Of a stretch of 48,452 nt of DNA, positions 14,883-24,502 are shown one piece after another (the stretch's first letter is position 1; each line of letters opens with the position of its first letter). Source of the stretch: Chloroflexota bacterium (GTDB lineage: Bacteria; Chloroflexota; Dormibacteria; CF-121); contig VBJI01000083.1 in assembly GCA_005880875.1 (NCBI GenBank), forward strand, positions 1 to 48,452, read 5' to 3'. The notes under the pieces are model-generated. The model did not search any database, was not told the origin of the DNA, and saw only the letters and a program-made list of their open reading frames with translations. A program made the position numbers and the translations under genes.

Positions 14883-16405
14883 CAGCGCCAGCGGGGGCGC
14901 GGCAACGGCCGTAACGTGGCGGCGGCCAGCAGCGCCCCGATGAAGAGGGCGATCGCCGTGGCCCGGAAGATCAAGTGATACTCATCGAAAATCGCCTGCT
15001 TCACCTTGAGCAGATAGACGGCGTACTGGCTGGCGAAGTTCGGGTTCAGGCCAGGTAGCGGAGGCAGCAAGTGCGCGGTCGCCTGGTGAAATTCCCAGAG
15101 GCTGAACCCCGCGACCAGAGAAAAGCCGACCAGCATGCCGATCAGCCGCATGACGATCAGGAAGGAGGCCCCGGCGCCGCGCTCGGCCTCGCCCACCGCA
15201 TCCAGCAAGGCGGCGCTGACCGGAGCGATTTCGATCCCAAGTCCCAATCCCGTCAGAAAGAGCTCGCCATCGGCCCGCGTGAACGGTCCGAGCAGCTGCG
15301 GCCCGAGCGACCCCTCGTTCCATCCTGAGAGCAGCAGGAAACCGATCGCTGCCAGGACGAGACCCAGGGCCGCCACGAGCCGATAGCTGCGCAGCCGTTG
15401 CGCCAAAAAACCGCCGGCCAGAGCACCGATCGGAATACCGAGCATCAGACGGAACAGCAACCACGCCGAGCCACTGGCATTCATCGAGAAGACCGCGTTC
15501 GCCAGCACGGGGATATAAACAAGTGCCACCATCAGGCCCGCGCCCGCGACGGCATTGGTCAGGGCCGACCCGGTAAATGACGTGTCGCGGAAGCGGCGTA
15601 CGTTGATCAGCGGATTCGCGGTCCGGCGCTCGTGCCAGATGAAGGCGGCGAAGCAAATCAGCGCCAACGGCGCCTGCCAGACGAAACCTTCGCCGACTGG
15701 ACTCTGCTCCGGATTGGCGGCGTAGAGCGCCAGCGTCAGGAAGACCAACCCGGCGGTGGCGAGAGCAGCCCCCAGCCAGTCGAGCCGCGCCGGTCTTCGC
15801 TCCTCGCCGCCGGCGCGGATCTCGGGCCATAGCGCCCAGAAGATCACGGCGGCGACCGGGATGTTGATCCAGAAGATCCAGGTCCAGCCGAAGGAGGAGG
15901 CGGTGATCAATCCGCCCCACAAGGGACCAAGGACGCTGCCGATCTCTTGCAGCGCGCTGATGGCGCCCAGCACCGGGCTACGATCACCCGCCGGATACAG
16001 GTCGGCGGCGAGCGCCAGCACGGCCGGCACGAGCGCCCCGCCGCCGGCGCCCTGCAGCACTCGGCCGGTGACCAGCTGGGACAGCGACGGCGCGGTCGCC
16101 GTGAGAAAGGAACCAAACGCGAACAGCGCCAGGCAGGCCGCGAAGAGACGAAGGCGCCCGATGCGATCGCTGAGTCCGCCCGCGATTGGCATCACGGCCA
16201 GGTAGCCGAGCAGGAAACCGGTGATGATTGGCGTCGCCTGCTCCAGCCGGTTGACGGCGATGTTGACCGACTTCAGCATCGGCAGCAGAGCGGTCACCAC
16301 CACGTAGGCATCGAGGGAGGCGAGGAAGAGCCCGACGCCCGTCAGCGCGAGAAGGGCGGGCCGGTTAACCGAGCGGGGGCGGAGTGACCGAAACGGGGTG
16401 ATCAT
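14882..16405 (-). CDS. MFS transporter, DHA2/EmrB-like drug:H+ antiporter
   Basis: Multi-TM; LDAYVVVTALLPML, GGLSDRIGRLRLF, RVLQGAGGGALVPAVLAL. Confidence 0.9.
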   Translation of the reverse strand: MITPFRSLRPRSVNRPALLALTGVGLFLASLDAYVVVTALLPMLKSVNIAVNRLEQATPIITGFLLGYLAVMPIAGGLSDRIGRLRLFAACLALFAFGSFLTATAPSLSQLVTGRVLQGAGGGALVPAVLALAADLYPAGDRSPVLGAISALQEIGSVLGPLWGGLITASSFGWTWIFWINIPVAAVIFWALWPEIRAGGEERRPARLDWLGAALATAGLVFLTLALYAANPEQSPVGEGFVWQAPLALICFAAFIWHERRTANPLINVRRFRDTSFTGSALTNAVAGAGLMVALVYIPVLANAVFSMNASGSAWLLFRLMLGIPIGALAGGFLAQRLRSYRLVAALGLVLAAIGFLLLSGWNEGSLGPQLLGPFTRADGELFLTGLGLGIEIAPVSAALLDAVGEAERGAGASFLIVMRLIGMLVGFSLVAGFSLWEFHQATAHLLPPLPGLNPNFASQYAVYLLKVKQAIFDEYHLIFRATAIALFIGALLAAATLRPLPRPRWR

Positions 16406-17060
16406 GATTCGAGAAGTCGAAGGTGATGGTGGCCGACTGCGATGCGTCGAAGAGGTTTCCGGCGAGCCGCGCCCGCCAGAGATCGTTTGTCGAGCTGTCG
16501 ATCCAGTAAGTCGCCTGGTAAGCGCCCTGCTCGCGGATCAGGGTGAGAAGTTGGTGGACACGGGCACCACTCAGCTGGCCGCTGACCCGGTAGGTGTCGT
16601 TCCCGTTGATTTTTTCTGAGTTGCCGCGGGAGACCGACGTCGTATCAGTCATGGCCGCGAACAGCCCGGAGTGCGGATCGAACAGCGTGCGAGCGTCGAA
16701 GAATTGGGCGACCTGGTCCGCGGTGAGCTGTTGCCAGCCTCCAGTGAACGACTTCAAATAGATGTTGTTTGAGGCGAAGATCACCTCGACTTCCAGCAGG
16801 ATGCCGCCCTCCTTCAAGTTCACCCGGGCCTGGAGGTCCGGTGGATGGGCATCGCCCTGGGCGCTCTGCACCGGCTCGCCGGCGCCGGTGAAGCCGCTGA
16901 TCTGCATTACGAAATGAAACCCCTTGAGGTCGAGCATGCGCTGGCTGGATTGTTTCAGCAACGTGGCGGCGTCAGGCGGGGGCGCCCCGCACGCACTCAG
17001 ACCGACGACGATGAGCACGCCGGCCGTCAGGGCTCGGTGCTGCGAGGCGCCGGCGTGCAT
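16365..17060 (-). CDS. LppX/LprAFG-like lipoprotein
   Basis: Lipobox-like VGLSACG; LKGFHFVMQISG… fold pattern. Confidence 0.72.
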   Translation of the reverse strand: MHAGASQHRALTAGVLIVVGLSACGAPPPDAATLLKQSSQRMLDLKGFHFVMQISGFTGAGEPVQSAQGDAHPPDLQARVNLKEGGILLEVEVIFASNNIYLKSFTGGWQQLTADQVAQFFDARTLFDPHSGLFAAMTDTTSVSRGNSEKINGNDTYRVSGQLSGARVHQLLTLIREQGAYQATYWIDSSTNDLWRARLAGNLFDASQSATITFDFSNHDHPVSVTPPPLG

Positions 17061-18952
17061 CAGGCCCTCAGGATACGGTCATCTCCGACCCGTCGCGTGA
17101 CTTTTTGCGCATCGAGCCATTCGAGCAAGGGAAGAACGTAGCGACGGCTCGATCCGAGCAGATCCCGTGCCGCCGCTACCGTCAGGGTTCGATGCTCGAT
17201 GAGGTGGCTTCGCAGGCGGCCAACCGCGTCATCGTAGGCCGAGCGGGCGAACAGGGTGTCGTCGTTGACCCGTACGACGCGTTCCTCGGCGACCAGGTAC
17301 TCGAGCAGCGCTGGGCTCAGCGGATGCCGGTGCAGCAGGTCGGACAGGGGCGGCGGATTGAAGGGCTGGCGCTCGAGCTCGACGATAAAAGCGGCCACCG
17401 CGGCCTCCTGCTCCGGGCTCAGCCCCTGGCGGTGCCCGGCCGCCGCCACCTCGCCACCACGCTCGGTCACCATTCCGGCGTCTATCAGTGCCACCAGGGC
17501 ACCACCGTAAAGCTCGGCGGGGATGCCACTGCGGCTGCGCAGCTCCTCGCGCGGCATGCCGCGACGAAGTGGGTGAGCCAGGTGGTAGGCACGCAGCGCG
17601 CTGTCGACTCGCGTCACCAGTCCCTCCCAGCGGTCACGGGTCAGCCAGGTGTTCGCCAGCCGGCGGACGGCGCCTCGCTCGGCGAGTGCCTGCATCACCT
17701 GATCGACCCTCGCGACGGGGAGAGCCAGGCGGTCCGCGAGCCCGGCGTCCGGTAAACCCCATGGATGCTTGGCGAGCTCCAGGACGGCTGCGGTCGCCGG
17801 GTCGGCATGCTCCCGCAAAGCGAGGTCTTTGAGCACGGCCAGGTCGCGACGACGGTGCCGACGCGGTGCGCGGTCGAGGATGACGCCACCCGCAACGGTC
17901 GCCGGGGGCGACGGCACCCGAAGGATGAAGCGATCGCCATCCATGGCCACCACCGGAGCGGCCGCGAACAGCTGCGCCAGAGCGTTCTGGCCGGGCTGGA
18001 TCTCCTCTGCTTCGAGCAGACTGAGCTCCACCATGACCTCCGCGGTCTCGTGGTACATCATCAGTTGCTGCCGGTGGTGCAGCGATTGTCCGGCGTCGGG
18101 CAACACGACGAGACGGGCGTCCAGCCGCCGGCTGACAGCCAGCGTCCCCGGCACGGTCAGGACATGACCCCGGTGGACCTCCGCGTGCGTAAGCCCGCTG
18201 AGGTTGACCGCGGTACGGCTGCCCGGGCGCGCCTCCTCGACGGCATGATTGTGCTGCTGCAGCCCGCGGATCCGCACCCGCCGCCCGGCGGGGAGCACCG
18301 CGACCTCGGCACCCAGGCGCAGCGCCCCTCCGACCAGCGTCCCGGTGACCACGGTGCCAAACCCGGACATGGCGAACGACCGGTCGACAGGGAGGCGCGG
18401 CCGACCGATGTCGGGCCGGAGCGTTGCACTGGCCAATTCGGCGTCGAGCGCAGCTCGAAGCTCGTCGAGCCCTTGTCCGGTGGAGCTCGACACCGAGACG
18501 ATCGGCGCCCGCTCCAAGGACGTGCCGCGGAGTAGTCCGCTGACCTCCTGCCGGACAAGCGCGAGCCAATCGTCCCCGACGAGGTCGACCTTGGTCAGCA
18601 CCGCCAGCCCGTGATCGATTTCGAGGAGGTCCAGGATGGCGAGGTGCTCGCGGGTTTGCGGCATCGGTCCCTCATCCGCGGCGATCACCAGCAGGACCGC
18701 ATCCATGCCGTGCACGCCGGCGAGCATGTTTTTGAGAAATCGCTGGTGGCCGGGAACATCAACGATGCCGACTCGTCGACCACTGGCCAGCTGCAAGTAG
18801 GCAAAGCCAAGGTCGATCGTCATCCCGCGGCGCTTCTCCTCCTCGAGCCGGTCCGGATCGATCTGGGTGAGCGCCTTCACCAGGGTCGACTTCCCGTGAT
18901 CGATGTGTCCCGCGGTGCCCACCACGAAGGAGCCACCGGCAAGGTCGGTCAC
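17060..18952 (-). CDS. selB: Selenocysteine-specific translation elongation factor
   Basis: [25 protein letters not shown], winged-helix C-terminal repeats; overlaps selA. Confidence 0.95.
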   Translation of the reverse strand: MTDLAGGSFVVGTAGHIDHGKSTLVKALTQIDPDRLEEEKRRGMTIDLGFAYLQLASGRRVGIVDVPGHQRFLKNMLAGVHGMDAVLLVIAADEGPMPQTREHLAILDLLEIDHGLAVLTKVDLVGDDWLALVRQEVSGLLRGTSLERAPIVSVSSSTGQGLDELRAALDAELASATLRPDIGRPRLPVDRSFAMSGFGTVVTGTLVGGALRLGAEVAVLPAGRRVRIRGLQQHNHAVEEARPGSRTAVNLSGLTHAEVHRGHVLTVPGTLAVSRRLDARLVVLPDAGQSLHHRQQLMMYHETAEVMVELSLLEAEEIQPGQNALAQLFAAAPVVAMDGDRFILRVPSPPATVAGGVILDRAPRRHRRRDLAVLKDLALREHADPATAAVLELAKHPWGLPDAGLADRLALPVARVDQVMQALAERGAVRRLANTWLTRDRWEGLVTRVDSALRAYHLAHPLRRGMPREELRSRSGIPAELYGGALVALIDAGMVTERGGEVAAAGHRQGLSPEQEAAVAAFIVELERQPFNPPPLSDLLHRHPLSPALLEYLVAEERVVRVNDDTLFARSAYDDAVGRLRSHLIEHRTLTVAAARDLLGSSRRYVLPLLEWLDAQKVTRRVGDDRILRA

Positions 18953-20307
18953 GAGAGCGCCCTGGCGATGGCGTCGAGCACGGGGTCGTCTTCACCGGAA
19001 AGCACCGTGCGGGGGTCCAGAAGAACGCGCTCCTGCTCGATCCGGCCGATCACGGGAGGATCATGCTCGCGCAGTCGCCGAAGCAGCTCCGCCGCGGTCC
19101 CGCGCCGAGGCGTGATCACGACCAGGCTGGTGGCCAGCCGCTCGCCCGGCAACGATCCACCGCCGACCGCCGACTCGCCGGGCGTAATGTCGACCGCCAG
19201 GCCAAGCTCGGACAGGCGTTTCTGCCAGGCCCGTGCCCGGCTGGCCACGGAGTCGCTCGAGGCGCCGATCATTTCCCAGACCGGCAATTCGCCAAAGGAC
19301 TGGGTGAGGTAGAGGTCGAGGGTAGCCGTGAGGGCCGCGATCGTCAGCTTGTCGACCCGCACCGCACGCGCCAGTGGGTGCTTCATCAGCCGGTCGACGA
19401 GCTCGGTCCGACCGAGCAAGAGACCAGCTTGCGGGCCGCCCAGCATCTTGTCTGCGCTGGCCGCCACCAGGTCGACGCCTGACTGCAGGCTGTCCTGAAT
19501 GCGCGGCTCCGCCGCAAGCCCAAAGCCTGTCGTCTCGATCAATGAGCCGCTTCCCAGGTCATGCAGCAGAAGGACGCCGTGCCGCCGGGCGAGGGCGGCC
19601 AGCGGTTTGAGCTCGACGCTCTCCGTGAAGCCGACGACCTGAAAGTTGCTGGCGTGCACTTTCATGATGGCCGCCGTCTTCGGGGTGATCGCGGAAGCGT
19701 AATCCTCGGCGCGGGTCCGGTTGGTGGTTCCCACCTCGACCATCCGGGCGCCTGACAGCCGCATGATCTCAGGCATGCGAAAGCCGCCACCAATCTCGAC
19801 CAGCTCACCGCGAGCGACGATGACCTCTTTGCCGCGAGCGAGCGCGGTCAACATCAGCAGCACCGCGGCAGCACAATTGTTGACCACAGCGGCCGCCTCG
19901 GCGCCGGTCAGGTAGCGGAGCGGCTCGGCCACCAGGTCATGCCGCTTGCCGCGGCGCCCGGTCTGCGGATCGAACTCGAGGGTCGAATAGCGCCCTGCGA
20001 TGCGAGCCGTCGCCTCGCCCGCCGCCGCCGCCATGGGCGCCCGCCCAAGGTTGGTATGCAGGATCACGCCGGTCGCGTTGATCACCGGCCGAAGACGCGG
20101 CAGGCGCAGTCCCTGGACGGTCGCTTCGACCCGGGCCCAGCGAGCCTGCGGCGCGTCGGTCACCGCCCGCCGGCGTTCATCCTCCAGAACGCGCTGCACG
20201 GCAAAGCGAACCAGCGGCCGCCCGTGAGCGGCGATCAATGTGGTTGCCGGCTCCTCTTCGAGGAGCTGGTGCACGCTGGGCAGCGCGCGGAGGGCATCCA
20301 TGCTCAA
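18949..20307 (-). CDS. selA: L-seryl-tRNA(Sec) selenium transferase
   Basis: RPVINATGVILHTNLGRAPM, SADKMLGGPQAGLLLG. Confidence 0.96.
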   Translation of the reverse strand: MSMDALRALPSVHQLLEEEPATTLIAAHGRPLVRFAVQRVLEDERRRAVTDAPQARWARVEATVQGLRLPRLRPVINATGVILHTNLGRAPMAAAAGEATARIAGRYSTLEFDPQTGRRGKRHDLVAEPLRYLTGAEAAAVVNNCAAAVLLMLTALARGKEVIVARGELVEIGGGFRMPEIMRLSGARMVEVGTTNRTRAEDYASAITPKTAAIMKVHASNFQVVGFTESVELKPLAALARRHGVLLLHDLGSGSLIETTGFGLAAEPRIQDSLQSGVDLVAASADKMLGGPQAGLLLGRTELVDRLMKHPLARAVRVDKLTIAALTATLDLYLTQSFGELPVWEMIGASSDSVASRARAWQKRLSELGLAVDITPGESAVGGGSLPGERLATSLVVITPRRGTAAELLRRLREHDPPVIGRIEQERVLLDPRTVLSGEDDPVLDAIARALS

Positions 20308-20990
20308 CCTCCGATCGGGAATGGCGGCAGAGCCAGGATGAACCGCGCGACCGGGGCGTAAATGAATCGAAGAACGCTGTATCCGAGGAAGCTGCTCACG
20401 AGCAAGACGAGCACGAGCACCAGCATGATGGCCTGCCGGTTGCTGTCGATCCGGAAGAAGAATTCCGGAAATCGCCGCCGGAAGACCGACGACAGGAAGC
20501 TGTAGCCATCGAGCGGCGGGACGGGAATCAGGTTAAAGACCGCCAGGACGACATTCAGAGTGAACCCCACCTGGAGCACGCGCCAGAGCGGTGAGGAGGG
20601 GTCGAAGCTGCCCGCGAGAACCCCCAGCTTGATCGGTATAGCTAGGAGAAACGCGATCACGAGGTTGGCCACGGGGCCCGCCAGGGCCACCAGGGCAGCG
20701 TCGAGGGGGCGACGCATGCGCGCCGGATTGATCCGTACTGGTTTCGCCCAGCCAAAGCCGATCAGGAAGATCGCGATGGTGCCAAGCGGGTCGAGGTGAT
20801 GGCTGGGGTTCAGCGACAGCCGGCCATCGAGGCGCGGCGTCTGGTCGCCACGGCCGACAGCGACCGCAGCGTGGGCGAACTCGTGCCCGATGAGTCCGAC
20901 CAGCAGCGCCGGAATCAAGTAGAGGGCGTTGATGACGAATTGCGTCGGATCGCCGCCGATCAGCACCAGAGTAAGTATCGGCCAAAACAA
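20304..20990 (-). CDS. Site-2 protease-like M50 metallopeptidase
   Basis: LIGHEFAHA and FNLIPVPPLDG motifs; ORF start (TTG) lies in the upstream terminator U-tract, so a GTG near 20966 is more likely. Confidence 0.9.
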   Translation of the reverse strand: MFWPILTLVLIGGDPTQFVINALYLIPALLVGLIGHEFAHAAVAVGRGDQTPRLDGRLSLNPSHHLDPLGTIAIFLIGFGWAKPVRINPARMRRPLDAALVALAGPVANLVIAFLLAIPIKLGVLAGSFDPSSPLWRVLQVGFTLNVVLAVFNLIPVPPLDGYSFLSSVFRRRFPEFFFRIDSNRQAIMLVLVLVLLVSSFLGYSVLRFIYAPVARFILALPPFPIGG

Positions 20991-21016
20991 AAAGGGCCCG
21001 GACGCCTCCAGGCCCT
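20983..21016 (-). terminator. Rho-independent terminator after the bactofilin gene
   Basis: AGGGCCTGGA-GGCG-TCCGGGCCCT (10-bp stem with one G.U) followed by TTTTTGTTTT on the - strand. Confidence 0.85.
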
Positions 21017-21038
21017 ATTGACGGATAAAACCCGACGG

Positions 21039-21455
21039 TTAAGCGGCGGCGGCAGCGATCTCGGTGCGGACGCCGACTGAAACGACCGAGGCGTTCGCCT
21101 CTTCGCCATGGACGGCGCTCTTGCCCCGAAGGATGCCGCCCTCGTCGATGATCAGCGAACCGACCACGATATCGCCGAACACCTTGCCGGTCGCCAGGAT
21201 TTCCAGGCGACCCGAGGTGCTGACGTTGCCCTGGATCGAGCCGCCGACCACGACATTGCGGCCGCTGACATTGCCCTTGACCCGACCATGCTCGCCGACC
21301 GACAGGTCGCCTTCAGTGGTCAGATCGCCATTCATTTCGCCGTCGAAGCGGATGTTCGAGGTCGACTGCAGCCGGCCCTCGAGCTTGATCTGGTTGCTCA
21401 ACACCGTCTCGGCGACGATGGGAGCGGCTTCACGCGGGGATCTCTTGTCGAACAC
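21039..21455 (-). CDS. Bactofilin-family polymer-forming protein
   Basis: Repeating beta-helix turns (KLEGRLQSTSNIRFDGEMNGDLTTEGDLSVGEHGRVKGNVSGRNVVVGGSIQGNV). Confidence 0.9.
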   Translation of the reverse strand: MFDKRSPREAAPIVAETVLSNQIKLEGRLQSTSNIRFDGEMNGDLTTEGDLSVGEHGRVKGNVSGRNVVVGGSIQGNVSTSGRLEILATGKVFGDIVVGSLIIDEGGILRGKSAVHGEEANASVVSVGVRTEIAAAAA

Positions 21456-21532
21456 GCATACCTCCTGGCAGGTTGTTATCGCCTTGTGCCAGAACGGTTA
21501 CGCGATCGGGTTTCTTGCTTTCCCGGAAAATG

Positions 21533-21880
21533 TCACGCCTGGAGCAGGCCGCGGAGCGCGATCGAGCCCACGATCAGCAGGACGAACATCAGGGCCGCCG
21601 TGATCGCGATCCGTCGCAGATCGGATCGGAAGTAAGGGACCCGCTCGAGGGGAATTGCCGCGTCCTGCGACGGCAGGGGACCGGCGGGCTGACGCCGGGG
21701 CAACGGCCGTTGTACCGGCAGACTGCTCGCGGCAGCCTGCGCCGGTTGCCCGAGCTGAGCGGCCTGGCCCGGCTGGGCAGGGGCGACGGGAGGCAGGCCG
21801 GCAGGCCGCGCGGCGCGGCTCGCTCCGGAGGATCCGCGCTGGGGCTTTTTGAGCTGCGAGCGTTTGTGCTTTCGGGCCAT
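21533..21880 (-). CDS. Small single-TM protein with basic, Pro/Ala/Gln-rich N-terminus
   Basis: MARKHKRSQLKK… with C-terminal helix IAITAALMFVLLIVGSIALRG. Confidence 0.6.
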   Translation of the reverse strand: MARKHKRSQLKKPQRGSSGASRAARPAGLPPVAPAQPGQAAQLGQPAQAAASSLPVQRPLPRRQPAGPLPSQDAAIPLERVPYFRSDLRRIAITAALMFVLLIVGSIALRGLLQA

Positions 21881-21925
21881 CCCTATCTTTGCGGATGGCA
21901 GTTTAGCGCGAACGTGGATAAGCGC

Positions 21926-21954
21926 TTGACACATCCAATGGGCTGTGGTACAAA
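21926..21954 (+). promoter_or_regulatory. Sigma70-like promoter for a +strand RNA
   Basis: TTGACA (21926-21931), 17 bp, TACAAA (21949-21954). Confidence 0.6.
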
Positions 21955-21960
21955 CGGCCT

Positions 21961-22071
21961 CGGGTACAACATATAGCGTACCCGTAGCCGCGAGCCAACA
22001 AGGGCCAGATCCTGCAGCCGTCCTGCCATCGTCGCTGCAATGCCCCTCCTCATCTGGTCCTTGTTGTTTTT
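21961..22071 (+). ncRNA. Candidate novel sRNA, about 111 nt
   Basis: Promoter 7 bp upstream; 5' hairpin CGGGTAC-N10-GTACCCG (21961-21984); terminator-like hairpin; no +strand ORF explains it. Confidence 0.55.
21996..22071 (+). terminator. Long terminator-like hairpin plus U5
   Basis: CAACAAGGGCCAGAT (21996-22010) pairs over 15 bp (one G.U) with ATCTGGTCCTTGTTG (22052-22066), then TTTTT; inner TGCAGC/GCTGCA stem. Confidence 0.65.
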
Positions 22072-22907
22072 CCGGCGACTTCGGACCACGGCTGCTTTGT
22101 CCATGCGGCCGACTCGTATTTGGAGCGGCGCAGGTCCCCCGCCGCGGCGAGCTCATCCGGTCTGAGCCGCCCCGCCGTCACGCTGACGCCAAACTGTCGG
22201 CCGAAGGCCGCGGCGAGCGAACCGGCGAGGCGGGCCGGGTCCAGATCATCCACCTCGGCGAGCCCGGCCACGGCGGTCTCGAGTCGCCTTCGCCCGACCT
22301 CCCCCCGAGCCTCCGGGTTGAGCCGCAGGCATCCCAGAATGGTGTCGATCTGCGGCTCGATGACGATGCTCCCGTGCTGCAGCAGGGCGCCGGCGCGGCG
22401 TACCTGGGCGCTGCCAACCAGCTTCCGGCCGCCCAAAAGGATCTCATGGGCCGAGGGACGGTCGAAACAGATCGGACCGCGATCGTCGACGGCCGGCCCC
22501 GCGGCGACCGGCGCCAGGGTCGCGGGGACGCCGAGAAACACGAGGCCGGCCTGCAACGCCAGACTCAATCGGTGGTAAGAGGGGACGATGCCAGCCTCGT
22601 GGCCCAGCACTGATGCCGGCAGCGCCACACTGTAGGTCAACTCGCGATCGTGAAGGATAGCCCGTCCTCCGGTCGGGCGGCGAACGATGTCAACGCCGCG
22701 AGCCCGGCAACCCTCGACATCCACGATCTCGAAGGATTGAAAATAGCCGAGGGATAAGCAGGCCGGCGTCCAACCATAACAGCGCAGGGTTGGCTGCGAA
22801 CGGCCCGCCGCAACCGCATCGAGCAATGCCTCATCGACTGCCATGTTCCAAGCGCCGCTCGCCGGCTCATCGACGAGTAGGCGCCAGGTCTCAGTCGTCT
22901 TCGTCAC
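22050..22907 (-). CDS. Lipoate-protein ligase A family (LplA/BPL_LplA_LipB)
   Basis: NMAVDEALLDAV, RRPTGGRAILHDRELTYSVALP. Confidence 0.9.
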   Translation of the reverse strand: MTKTTETWRLLVDEPASGAWNMAVDEALLDAVAAGRSQPTLRCYGWTPACLSLGYFQSFEIVDVEGCRARGVDIVRRPTGGRAILHDRELTYSVALPASVLGHEAGIVPSYHRLSLALQAGLVFLGVPATLAPVAAGPAVDDRGPICFDRPSAHEILLGGRKLVGSAQVRRAGALLQHGSIVIEPQIDTILGCLRLNPEARGEVGRRRLETAVAGLAEVDDLDPARLAGSLAAAFGRQFGVSVTAGRLRPDELAAAGDLRRSKYESAAWTKQPWSEVAGKTTRTR

Positions 22908-23185
22908 TCGCCGACGAAGGAACCATCCGGCGCCACGATGAAGCTTTCGGCCATTGGAGAAAGCGCACGCCAGCCACCGTCGTCGATCAACACCATGATG
23001 CGAAGGTCATGCCCCTTCCTATCGTCCCAGACGGCCTCCTTTTCGATTTGATATGTCACACCGGACCTCCCCTGGACAGTGGATACCTCGGGTGCGTCCA
23101 GCAGCTGTTCCAGCTCAGACCGACTCCTGGCGCGCAGCTCGCGTACCGTGGTCTCGAGCAGTTGCCGAGCCTCCTCCTTGTTCAT
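22904..23185 (-). CDS. Conserved hypothetical protein
   Basis: 93-aa ORF overlapping the lipoate ligase start; protein-like composition. Confidence 0.55.
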   Translation of the reverse strand: MNKEEARQLLETTVRELRARSRSELEQLLDAPEVSTVQGRSGVTYQIEKEAVWDDRKGHDLRIMVLIDDGGWRALSPMAESFIVAPDGSFVGE

Positions 23186-23188
23186 GCT

Positions 23189-24286
23189 TCAGACGTTGAA
23201 GCGAAAGAGACAAACATCGCCGTCCTTGATCACATAATCGCGGCCTTCGAGCCGCACCTTTCCGCGCTCCCGGGCCGCGGCATAGGAACCGGCCGCGATC
23301 AGGTCATCGTAAGCGACGATCTCGGCTTTGATGAAGCCCCGCTCGATGTCGCTGTGGATCACGCCGGCCGCCTCGGGCGCCTTGGCCCCCTGACGAACCG
23401 TCCAGGCCCGGACCTCAGGATCGCCGGCTGTCAGGAAGGTGACGAGGTTGAGCAAACGGTATGCGGCGTGGATGAAGGTCGGGAGCGCCGCCTCTGTCAG
23501 ACCCGCGTCTTCGAGGAACACGGCAGCCTCCTCGTCCGGCAGTTCACGGATCTCCGCCTCCAGTCGTGCGGACAACGGGATGACCTCGGCATGCTCGGCG
23601 GCGGCTTCGCCGCGGAGGGCTTGCAGCTCGGGGGACTCTTTGCCAATCTGATCCTCACCGATGTTGGCGACGTACAGGACGGGCTTGGCGGTGAGAAAGG
23701 AGAAGCTCTTGAGGAGTTTGGCCTGCTCGGCGTCGAAGCTCAAGGTGCGAATTGGTTTGCCTTCATCGAGGTGAGCGGCCAGCCGGTCGAGCAGGTCGAG
23801 CTCCTCCTTCTCCTTGGCCCCTGGCTTGAGGCGGGCGGTGCCGGAAATCTTCTCCCGCCGCTTGTTGACTACGTCGAGGTCGGCCAGCGCGAGCTCGAGG
23901 TTGACCATCGCCATGTCACGACGCGGGTCTAGCTTGGCATCCACGTGCTGAACATTCGGATCGCTGAAGGCGCGCACCACCATGGCGAGGGCATCGAGCT
24001 CGCGGATGTTCGAGAGAAACTGATTTCCCATGCCCTCGCCGCGGCTGGCTCCGGCGACCAGGCCGGCCACGTCCACGAACTTCATGACCGTGGGCGTGAC
24101 CTTTTTCGGGTGATACATGTTGGCCAGCACGTCGAGTCGCTTGTCCGGGACCTCCACCATCGCGGTGTTCGGTTCGACCGTGCTGAAGGCGTACGAGGCT
24201 ACGCCCGCACCGGCGCGGGTTAGCGCATTGAACAATGTGGTCTTCCCGACATTGGGAAGACCAACGATTCCGACGCCGAGGCTAAT
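23189..24286 (-). CDS. ychF: YchF/Obg-like GTPase, probable non-canonical ATT start
   Basis: Supplied ORF starts at internal TTG (24235); in-frame upstream codons give ISLGVGIVGLPNVGKTTLFNALT with the P-loop. Confidence 0.93.
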   Translation of the reverse strand: MSLGVGIVGLPNVGKTTLFNALTRAGAGVASYAFSTVEPNTAMVEVPDKRLDVLANMYHPKKVTPTVMKFVDVAGLVAGASRGEGMGNQFLSNIRELDALAMVVRAFSDPNVQHVDAKLDPRRDMAMVNLELALADLDVVNKRREKISGTARLKPGAKEKEELDLLDRLAAHLDEGKPIRTLSFDAEQAKLLKSFSFLTAKPVLYVANIGEDQIGKESPELQALRGEAAAEHAEVIPLSARLEAEIRELPDEEAAVFLEDAGLTEAALPTFIHAAYRLLNLVTFLTAGDPEVRAWTVRQGAKAPEAAGVIHSDIERGFIKAEIVAYDDLIAAGSYAAARERGKVRLEGRDYVIKDGDVCLFRFNV

Positions 24287-24300
24287 CGGCCAATGCTACA

Positions 24301-24343
24301 CACGCGGGAATCCCGCGGCCCTGACCACGCGGGAAATCCCACG
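24301..24343. repeat. Two tandem near-identical dyads upstream of ychF
   Basis: CACGCGGGAATCCCGCG (24301-24317) and CACGCGGGAAATCCCACG (24326-24343), 25-bp period. Confidence 0.7.
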
Positions 24344-24355
24344 ACCCAGAGTGCG

Positions 24356-24490
24356 TCAGTACTCGAGCGGATCTATCGGATCGATCAGGTCGCCGCGATA
24401 GCTGCGGTTTGGCAGCAGGTACCCGAGGTCATCAGTCGCCTCGTCATACGTGGGGTCGTCCGGATCATCAGGATGCGGCTCGGGGATCAT
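24356..24490 (-). CDS. Small acidic ORF (44 aa) after ssb
   Basis: MIPEPHPDDPDDPTYDEATDDLGYLLPNRSYRGDLIDPIDPLEY*. Confidence 0.35.
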   Translation of the reverse strand: MIPEPHPDDPDDPTYDEATDDLGYLLPNRSYRGDLIDPIDPLEY

Positions 24491-24502
24491 GCTCCCTGCT
24501 CC

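Noticed and set aside
13887-14978. +strand ORF (363 aa)
   Set aside because: Antisense shadow of the ROK kinase gene.
21883-22104. -strand 73-aa ORF covering the sRNA locus
   Set aside because: Composition not protein-like, overlaps the lipoate ligase end; the +strand promoter/hairpin/U-run pattern fits an RNA better.
22790-23932. Long +strand ORF (380 aa)
   Set aside because: Antisense to lipoate ligase, the hypothetical gene and ychF; no recognisable motif, typical high-GC spurious ORF.
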